Source: Lederbergia wuyishanensis (GTDB lineage: Bacteria > Bacillota > Bacilli > Bacillales > Bacillaceae_C). Taken from it: a DNA stretch of 64,000 bases. How positions within the stretch are numbered: position 1 is the stretch's first letter; every line of letters begins with the position of its first letter. The stretch lies in the NCBI RefSeq assembly GCF_022900255.1, contig NZ_JALIRM010000001.1:558001-622000 (forward strand), given 5' to 3'. Positions 57,869-64,000 of the stretch are shown in pieces. Under the pieces are notes generated by a model. The model was given only the letters and a program-made list of their open reading frames with translations. It did not search any database and was not told the origin of the DNA. A program made the position numbers and the translations under genes.

Positions 57869-58931
57869 ACACTGATTTCGTCTTCTTTATTTGTTTACTT
57901 CTTAGCTGTCCACATGCGGCATCAATATCTGTACCTTGTTCGTGGCGAATTCCACATTGTATACCTTTTTTCTTTAGTGTGTCGTAAAAAGCAAGGATGG
58001 ATTTCTTTTCACTGCGTTCATACTGAATATGTTCATTTACAGGATTGTATGGAATCAAATTCACGTATGTGAGATGGCGCTTGTTATGAAGCAGTTTTGC
58101 AAGCTCCAATGCTTCCTTCTCATGATCGTTGACATCCTTCAATAAAATATATTCAATCGTCACCCTACGGTTATTTTTTTCTAAATAATAATCAAGGGCA
58201 GCCATTAATTTCTCAATTGGGAATGCTTTATTGATTTTCATGATTTGCGTTCTTAATTCATCATTAGGTGCATGTAATGATAAGGCTAAGTTGACTTGTA
58301 ATTCTTCATCTGCAAACTCGCGAATTTTTTGAGCTAATCCGCTCGTTGATACAGTAATATGTCTAGCTCCAATTGCAAGCCCTTTTGGATTATTTACGAC
58401 ATGAAGGAAATTCATTAAATTGATATAGTTATCAAATGGTTCTCCAATTCCCATAACAACAATATGGCTAACCCTCTCATCTTTCCCTCTTGCATCAAGG
58501 AAGTGTTGCACCTTCATAATTTGGCCAACAATTTCGCCACTATTTAGATCGCGGCTTTTTCTCAAAATTCCACTGGCACAAAAACTACAACCGATATTAC
58601 AACCAACTTGTGTTGTGACACATACGGATAAGCCATACGAAAAACTCATCAACACGGTTTCAATCAAATTTCCATCAGGTAGTTCAAATAGAAACTTAAT
58701 TGTTCCGTCTGCTGATTCTTGTTTAATGGATTCCTTTAAAAGCTCAATTTCAAAATGGTCTTCCAATAATTCTAGACAATCTTTATTAATATTTTTCATA
58801 TCAGAAAAATTAGTTACACGTTTTTTATATAACCAATCCCAAACTTGCTGTGCGCGATATTTTTTCTGACCATTTTCCAATAACCATTCGGTAAGTTGTT
58901 CCATAGTCAAACCATATATGGATTGTTTCAT
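57867..58931 (-). CDS. rlmN: RlmN-like radical SAM 23S rRNA methyltransferase
   Basis: 354 residues. The radical SAM cluster cysteines are C111, C115 and C118 in [12 protein letters not shown]; the conserved C104 lies before them and the methyl-carrying cysteine is C340 in [21 protein letters not shown] and [11 protein letters not shown] are of RlmN rather than Cfr type. RlmN methylates C2 of A2503 in 23S rRNA and A37 of some tRNAs. The segment after the cluster, [12 protein letters not shown], differs from the CASTLGGL usual in Bacillus RlmN, so this may be a second, diverged copy. Single gene with its own terminator. Confidence 0.88.
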   Translation of the reverse strand: MKQSIYGLTMEQLTEWLLENGQKKYRAQQVWDWLYKKRVTNFSDMKNINKDCLELLEDHFEIELLKESIKQESADGTIKFLFELPDGNLIETVLMSFSYGLSVCVTTQVGCNIGCSFCASGILRKSRDLNSGEIVGQIMKVQHFLDARGKDERVSHIVVMGIGEPFDNYINLMNFLHVVNNPKGLAIGARHITVSTSGLAQKIREFADEELQVNLALSLHAPNDELRTQIMKINKAFPIEKLMAALDYYLEKNNRRVTIEYILLKDVNDHEKEALELAKLLHNKRHLTYVNLIPYNPVNEHIQYERSEKKSILAFYDTLKKKGIQCGIRHEQGTDIDAACGQLRSKQIKKTKSV

Positions 58932-59163
58932 TATGATTCCTCATTTCTAATATTTACCTGAATTTCAATTTAAGACTCTCGGTAAATTATACATACATAT
59001 CATAAGGCTAGGTTAAAATTAATTTATACATAGCCAATTTATCTATCACTTGATTTTCTCGAAAAAAATTACACCCTATTGGCGAAATAAAGATAAACAT
59101 TAACCTTATCTATAATAAAGGAAAAACAATCGTATAACAACTACCAAATATTGAGTTGACCAA

Positions 59164-59808
59164 TTATTTCATTTCCCATTCATTAAAAAATGTTTCTATG
59201 TATTCTTTCATATATAGATGTCTACTTTCAGCCATTTTTTTACCCATTTCCGTATTCATTAATTCCTTAAGTTTGAAAAGTTTTTCATAAAAATGGTTGA
59301 TAGCCGTGGATTTTCTTTTCCTATATTGATCAGCATCCATTTTTTCAGCAGGCTTAATATCAGGATGATAAATAAGTTGATTTTTTGCACCTGAATAAGC
59401 AAAGGTTCTTGCAATGCCGATCGCTCCCATTGCATCAAGACGATCTGCATCTTGAACTATCATACCCTCGAGAGTTTTCATCGGCGGCTGCCCTCCACCT
59501 TTGAAAGACATGGTTGTAATAATTTCCAAGATTTTTGAAACATATTCGTTATCGACATTTACTGATAATAAAAAGTCTCTAACTTTTTTTATGCCTACTT
59601 CTTCAGATGTATTTAATTTTTCATCGGCAATATCATGTAGTAATGCTGCCATTTCACAAAGAAATAAATCAGCATTTTCTATTACTGCTATTTTATGAGC
59701 TATGTTCGTAACGCGATGAATATGCCACCAGTCATGACCACTAGCATCGTCATGTAAATGTTGATAAGCAAATTCTTTTGTTTGTGAAATGATTGATTCC
59801 TTATTCAC
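59164..59808 (-). CDS. HD-domain phosphohydrolase (YpgQ/YedJ-like)
   Basis: 214 residues. Metal-binding motif H...HD: GHDWWHIHRV near 24, AALLHDIADEK near 55 and the later IVQDADRLDAMGAIG aspartate. YpgQ of B. subtilis is a pyrophosphohydrolase acting on nucleotides. Last of a likely minus-strand run (RDD - amidase - small ORF - HD). Confidence 0.88.
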   Translation of the reverse strand: MNKESIISQTKEFAYQHLHDDASGHDWWHIHRVTNIAHKIAVIENADLFLCEMAALLHDIADEKLNTSEEVGIKKVRDFLLSVNVDNEYVSKILEIITTMSFKGGGQPPMKTLEGMIVQDADRLDAMGAIGIARTFAYSGAKNQLIYHPDIKPAEKMDADQYRKRKSTAINHFYEKLFKLKELMNTEMGKKMAESRHLYMKEYIETFFNEWEMK

Positions 59809-59834
59809 TTGTTTAACTCCACCTTAATTGCTTT

Positions 59835-59942
59835 TTAAACCAAACAATATGTACTAAAAGCAGCTGTAAAAGCAACGATGATCAATAACAAGAGGTTAGA
59901 ACGAACTTTTATAAACTTGGAAAGTTCCAACCACACTTTCAT
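59835..59942 (-). CDS. Small hydrophobic protein (35 aa)
   Basis: MKVWLELSKFIKVRSN, then a hydrophobic stretch LLLLIIVAFTAAFSTYCLV and stop. TAAGGTG lies about 7 bases before the ATG. It sits between the amidase and HD genes on the same strand with 23-26 base gaps. One membrane span after a short amphipathic basic start; function unknown. Confidence 0.5.
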   Translation of the reverse strand: MKVWLELSKFIKVRSNLLLLIIVAFTAAFSTYCLV

Positions 59943-59965
59943 CAATTCACCTTACTATCTTACCG

Positions 59966-60640
59966 TCACCAATATTGCTTAGAAACCAATCTTTGACCAG
60001 TCAAACAATGACCAGGATCGGTTTTTCTCCCTGGTGCATAATCGTCGTGTCCAACAATATACGTACGACTTCTCTCTATTGTAGGATTTCGATTGATAAT
60101 GTCTTCCAATAATATATTTAATGATTTGTATTGTGCATCAGTATAACCAATGAATGCTGGATTTATAGAATTATATATTTCTTCCTGTATCATCGATTCC
60201 ATTTCTTCTTTCGTCCCAATTGCTAACATTTCAATCCCAATTGAATATTGATTCATTTTATTTCGGTATTTTGTAAAATAAGGCAAAACACCTGATCCTG
60301 CATGGTACGCAACCCTTTCATCAGGCACGAGCTGAAAGATCTCACCTGACCTGCCAATTAAGTAATGTGTTGAGACTCCGTATTCTAGAAATATTGTATA
60401 TACATCTTCGAGATTATAAGGGTCTTGCGCATTATTTCCAACATTACTTATAAAATGTAAAACCACATGCGTAGGTTTTTCTGTACGAATCTCTGAATTT
60501 TGGAGCGGAAGAAGATAATCAATGATATCGATTGCCTGTTTGGTTGGCTCTAAAATTGGCTTTTCGGGTTCAGATACAACTTCAGACGTACAACCCGCTA
60601 AAAAAAGTACAACTATTAATAAGGATGCTCTTATCCTCAA
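59966..60640 (-). CDS. Lipoprotein N-acetylmuramoyl-L-alanine amidase (Amidase_2)
   Basis: Zinc amidase of the Amidase_2/PGRP fold that cuts the MurNAc-L-Ala bond. Zinc ligands are in THVVLHFISN, and HDDYAPGRKTDPGH near the C-terminus; HYLIGRSGEIFQLVPDERVAYHAG is the typical core. The signal peptide ends in FLAGC, a lipobox. The start is probably TTG at 60640, 10 bases after AGGAG; the ATG at 60664, inside the rdd gene, lacks a spaced ribosome site. Overlap or near-overlap with the RDD gene shows cotranscription. Confidence 0.87.
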   Translation of the reverse strand: MRIRASLLIVVLFLAGCTSEVVSEPEKPILEPTKQAIDIIDYLLPLQNSEIRTEKPTHVVLHFISNVGNNAQDPYNLEDVYTIFLEYGVSTHYLIGRSGEIFQLVPDERVAYHAGSGVLPYFTKYRNKMNQYSIGIEMLAIGTKEEMESMIQEEIYNSINPAFIGYTDAQYKSLNILLEDIINRNPTIERSRTYIVGHDDYAPGRKTDPGHCLTGQRLVSKQYW

Positions 60641-60653
60641 TGTAAGACTACTC

Positions 60654-61448
60654 CTAAAGTTCATACTCCCATTCTTCCTTTAATATTAAGTAGATGACGA
60701 GAAGCTTATTTTCCAAATCTTCTTCATGAGGATCTAATCCTAGTTTAGGGAATAATATTTCAGCGATTTTTTTTGTCATTACTTCTCTTTCTTTAAGAGG
60801 TAATTGCAAAAAACGATTGGAATAGATTTGGATTAATTTCCAATCTTGTTTATTAATAGATTTTAGAGCCCACTCATCAACCACAAGATCATTTTTAGAT
60901 AAACCCCTAGCTTGAATTTCTTTTTCAATCGGAGAAAGTTTATTTTTTCGATTTGTTTTTCTCTCATGTACAACTATTGTACCTGCAACTAGATCACCAA
61001 TTCGTTTATGTTTCGAATGAAAGAAAATCATTAATATTCCTAGAAAATATCCTGAAGGTAATGAATCGATAATTCTAAGGAGATTACGTATAAAACTTGA
61101 TAATAAAGTGATACTATGCCCATTTTCTTGTATCACTCTAATACCCATCATCCTTTTTCCAGGAGTTCTCCCACCCGAAAAGTATTCAAATGCAAAAAAA
61201 TAGCCCCAGTTAATAAAAAATAGCCCGATAATAATAATCGCTATAAGATAAGAATGCAAATCAAGAAAAACCAAAAAGTCTGGTTGACCAAACGAAATAA
61301 TAAGAAAGATTATAAGAATTGCAATATTAAAAGCCATCAAAATAAGTTGATCGATTATAAAAGCAGAGGTCCTACTACCTAATCCTGCAATTTGAAACTG
61401 AAGAGATACGTATTCAGGTGTTTTTATATCTATCCGATCCTCATTCAA
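60654..61448 (-). CDS. RDD-family membrane protein
   Basis: 264 residues with an RDD domain in the first 160: GLGSRTSAFIIDQLILM holds the R and D of helix 1, FSGGRTPGKRMMGIRV the conserved loop, and KRIGDLVAGTIVV the last helix. A soluble C-terminal part of about 100 residues follows. RDD proteins are often found with SpoIIM and DUF58 genes, as here. Function is unknown; transport roles have been proposed for some. Confidence 0.88.
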   Translation of the reverse strand: MNEDRIDIKTPEYVSLQFQIAGLGSRTSAFIIDQLILMAFNIAILIIFLIISFGQPDFLVFLDLHSYLIAIIIIGLFFINWGYFFAFEYFSGGRTPGKRMMGIRVIQENGHSITLLSSFIRNLLRIIDSLPSGYFLGILMIFFHSKHKRIGDLVAGTIVVHERKTNRKNKLSPIEKEIQARGLSKNDLVVDEWALKSINKQDWKLIQIYSNRFLQLPLKEREVMTKKIAEILFPKLGLDPHEEDLENKLLVIYLILKEEWEYEL

Positions 61449-61560
61449 AGGAAATACCTCGTTTCATTGTTAATTTCATAGGAATTGTTTCTATTTTTTT
61501 ACGATATTACTATAATAAGAATAGAAAATGATATTAAATATAATTCGTGTAGGTGCTAGG

Positions 61561-62529
61561 ATGAATATTAAGCAATTTATTAAACAACACCGTGATGAAT
61601 GGAAACAGCTCGAACATCTTATCAGCGTTTTACAAAAGCGTAAAAATACATATACAGCAATGGATATTGAACAATTTAATAGACTCTATCAAAAAGCAGC
61701 CCAAAATCTATCATATTGCCAAACGTATTTTTCAAATGAAGATGTTACAGTTTATCTAAATGGACTTGTTTCAAAATCACATAATCTTTTGTACAAAGAC
61801 CAAATATCAAGTTTGAAACAAGTTCGACATTTTTTTAGCACAACTTTTATTGGCCTACTATTAGGACAATGGAAAGCAGTTGTAGTCGCAATGTTGCTTT
61901 TTAGCCTTGGTGCATTAGGAAGTTTTTTTGCCGTAATTAGCGATCCTCTCCACCTGTATTCCATTCTTCCTGGAGAAATCGCTAAAAATGTTGATCCTAC
62001 CCAACTAGGGAGTCAAGATGGAGCCGTGGATTCTGCTCTTATGTCTGCAAGTATCATGACAAATAACATCCAAGTAGCTATTTTAGCTTTTGCTGGTGGA
62101 GTCACATTCGGCCTATTGACTGTGTATGTATTAATTTATAACGGAATAATTGTTGGCGCCCTAGCTGCATTATTTTGGCACTACGGAAAGTCGTATGATT
62201 TTTGGGCATATATTGTACCCCATGGAATGATAGAGCTCACAGCTATCTTTATTGCTGGTGGCGCTGGTCTTTTAATGGGATACAAACTTTGGGTTCCTGG
62301 CGATTTTTCGAGAGGGTTTCATTTAAAACACCAAGCGAAACGTTCAGTCCAGTTATTGCTTGGAACAATACCCCTCTTTATTATTGCTGGAATCATTGAA
62401 GGCTTTATTACCCCAGCTGCAATTTCGTTAGAAGCAAAATACATCGTTGCTATCATTACTGTATTTGGTTTAATTCTTTATATGTTGATTGGAAAAATAT
62501 TGTTGAACCGTTCTCTCTCTAATAAATAA
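61561..62529 (+). CDS. SpoIIM-family (DUF95) membrane protein
   Basis: 322 residues: an N-terminal helical, soluble part (MNIKQFIKQHRDEW, then YQKAAQNLSYCQTYF) and five or six membrane helices with VLIYNGIIVGALAALF and YIVPHGMIELTAIFIAGGAG, the SpoIIM signature. B. subtilis SpoIIM acts in septal peptidoglycan degradation during engulfment; this protein is longer and of the type next to RDD genes. The ATG at 61561 has AGGTG upstream, so the frame from 61528 is shortened. Divergent from the rdd gene. Confidence 0.88.
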   Translation: MNIKQFIKQHRDEWKQLEHLISVLQKRKNTYTAMDIEQFNRLYQKAAQNLSYCQTYFSNEDVTVYLNGLVSKSHNLLYKDQISSLKQVRHFFSTTFIGLLLGQWKAVVVAMLLFSLGALGSFFAVISDPLHLYSILPGEIAKNVDPTQLGSQDGAVDSALMSASIMTNNIQVAILAFAGGVTFGLLTVYVLIYNGIIVGALAALFWHYGKSYDFWAYIVPHGMIELTAIFIAGGAGLLMGYKLWVPGDFSRGFHLKHQAKRSVQLLLGTIPLFIIAGIIEGFITPAAISLEAKYIVAIITVFGLILYMLIGKILLNRSLSNK

Positions 62530-62549
62530 ATTAATTCTACATTCTTTAG

Positions 62550-62592
62550 CGAATCTATAGCAGTCATGCTGATAGATTCGCTTTTTTATTGG
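62550..62592 (+). terminator. Terminator after the spoIIM-like gene
   Basis: GCGAATCTAT and ATAGATTCGC arms, then T5-6. Confidence 0.85.
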
Positions 62593-62690
62593 TTAATTTA
62601 TTTTTAATTCAGAGGTTGTTTTTGAATCCAGTCAGTCTTTTAGGGAAAGTCTATTAGCTGATTATCTATTTTTATGCGACATTATCAATC

Positions 62691-64000
62691 CTACAGCAAG
62701 TTTCGGTTCATAATATCGATATAGTGGGATACGGCGACAGTCGCAAGGTTTTCTTCTTTTGCTTCTATCATAACGAGCCCCTGCCTTTCCCACTTTGTTT
62801 TTTCCTTTTTCTTGAACATAATTTGCTGCTGTGCAATACTTTTAATCATCGTTGTTTGAACGGAATCCGGTTTTTCATTGGCCCTATTTTGAAGTGTCGA
62901 GTCTTCAATTCCAACCATGAGAAATAAATGCCTCTGTCTAAGTCGCTTCAAGTAAAGTAGAGCATGCTCTTCATACAGGAATGTTCTAAAATCACTAAAC
63001 AATAGGAGAAGACTTCTCTTTTTTTGCATCGTTTCCATAAAAGAAAATACGGATGCATAGTTGGATTCTGCTGAATCAACAGTAACATTATAAATGGAAT
63101 GGAGAATTGTCTGTAAATGAGCCATTCCTTTTGCTGCAGGGACAAATACTTTTACATCCTTTGAGAAAGCTAAAACAGAAACATAATCACCATTTTCAAG
63201 TGCAGCAGCCGCCACTAAATGTGCAGCCTCCAATGCTTTTTCAAGCCTATTCCCTTTTTCTAGCTCGGACCCCATCATTCTGCCACAGTCTATTAAAATT
63301 GTAATATATTTCCCATGCTCAGGTTCATATTCATTTGTCATGACTTGGCGCAATTTTGCCGTTTGCCGCCAATTGATTTTGCGCGGGTCATCCCCTACTA
63401 CATAGTTGCGAATTTGTGCAAAATCACCAATGCCTGTTTGATGCCTACGAATTTTATTTCCTTCAAATAATAGATATTTCTGTGCATTTTCTAAAAATTG
63501 TTTTGTCTCTGTAAGGTCAGGAATCACTTTAACAGTATCTATTAAGTTCACAGTCATCTGTTTTTCCCACAAACCAAGCACACTAGAATAACGAAAATAT
63601 AGCTTTGTTATTTCATATTCTCCTCGTACGGGGGCTTTTGTTTCATATTCAATGACTGAGGTTACTCCATGTTGAATCCTTCCTTTTAGCGGAAAATGCT
63701 GGTGAAAGCTTTGTGGAATCCCGTCAACTAATGAATAAGACATAAAATGATTCGAACGATTAGTCACTTCAATATTAACTTTATAGGCTAAGTTTCTTTC
63801 AAATTCATCTAGAATTCGCCGTTTGAAATAAAGATCCTTTCTCTTAGGAGAAAAAAACAAATCAATCAAACTTAATAAAAATAGAACGACATTCATGAAT
63901 ACAACTGTCCACCATGAAAAATATCTGAAACTAACCAATATAAGTACAAATGACAGAATGACAAATATGATAAGTAATCTCCAAGACGGAAGTATTCCAT
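62691..64000 (-). CDS. DUF58 protein (5' end outside window)
   Basis: The frame remains open to the window edge (GILPSWRLLIIFV precedes the first internal Met-like start), so only a few N-terminal residues are missing. Two membrane helices at the start, then a vWA-like domain with the DUF58 core: GIGDFAQIRNYVVGDDPRKI, NWRQTAKLRQVMTNEYE and ITILIDCGRMMG (MIDAS-like DxS degenerate to DCG). DUF58 proteins work with a MoxR AAA+ ATPase, normally encoded just upstream, here beyond the window. Function poorly known. Confidence 0.88.
   Translation of the reverse strand, partial: GILPSWRLLIIFVILSFVLILVSFRYFSWWTVVFMNVVLFLLSLIDLFFSPKRKDLYFKRRILDEFERNLAYKVNIEVTNRSNHFMSYSLVDGIPQSFHQHFPLKGRIQHGVTSVIEYETKAPVRGEYEITKLYFRYSSVLGLWEKQMTVNLIDTVKVIPDLTETKQFLENAQKYLLFEGNKIRRHQTGIGDFAQIRNYVVGDDPRKINWRQTAKLRQVMTNEYEPEHGKYITILIDCGRMMGSELEKGNRLEKALEAAHLVAAAALENGDYVSVLAFSKDVKVFVPAAKGMAHLQTILHSIYNVTVDSAESNYASVFSFMETMQKKRSLLLLFSDFRTFLYEEHALLYLKRLRQRHLFLMVGIEDSTLQNRANEKPDSVQTTMIKSIAQQQIMFKKKEKTKWERQGLVMIEAKEENLATVAVSHYIDIMNRNLL

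Overview
The window is low-GC, AT-rich chromosomal DNA from an endospore-forming member of the Bacillaceae. The evidence is spore genes (sspN, tlp, a cotB-like coat gene, a SleB/CwlJ-type hydrolase, a SpoIIM-family gene), Bacillus-type gene order (acnA - sspN - tlp - yneP/Q/R - plsY - yneT - parE - parC), AGGAGG-type ribosome binding sites, and regulators of the AhrC, MntR, BlaI and T-box kinds. I cannot name the species. I saw no rRNA, tRNA or CRISPR array.

Layout. 1-11160: conserved housekeeping block, with the 3' part of aconitase, small spore proteins, thioesterase, plsY, CoA-binding protein and topoisomerase IV. 11183-20790: arginine operon argCJBD-carAB-argF, with ARG-box promoters before argC and before carA; its CarA has lost the glutaminase cysteine. 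20800-27100: a decaying sugar-uptake island, with a uxuA pseudogene, an LplB/YtcP/LipO-type ABC importer, a Gfo/Idh/MocA dehydrogenase and a second, broken one. 27263-31400: a Staygreen-domain protein and a drug-resistance block (Vga-like ABC-F with an attenuated leader, MFS pump, PadR regulator). 32104-36374: a BlaI repressor, an M56 membrane protease carrying a DUF4309 domain, and a GH3 NagZ-type glycosidase carrying the same domain. This is my best candidate for an undescribed system. 37378-44000: cell-wall hydrolase, YfiT/DinB protein, esterase, and a coat-associated cluster (CotB-like, small membrane protein, YwrK-like transporter, YwrJ-like). 44101-46055: a second-type methionyl-tRNA synthetase under a Met T-box. 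46222-55630: mixed genes (ABC1 kinase, GNATs, HADs, YdjM-like, alpha/beta hydrolase, MntH with an MntR box, L,D-transpeptidase). 56391-64000: methyltransferase, RlmN-like radical SAM enzyme, HD hydrolase, lipoprotein amidase, RDD, SpoIIM-family and DUF58 proteins.

Several gaps hold gene remnants (uxuA, a dehydrogenase, ogt, a TetR tail, a GNAT) and a 49-bp IS3-type remnant, so the accessory parts of this chromosome are actively eroding. Starts were set by Shine-Dalgarno spacing; where this differs from the longest open frame it is stated.
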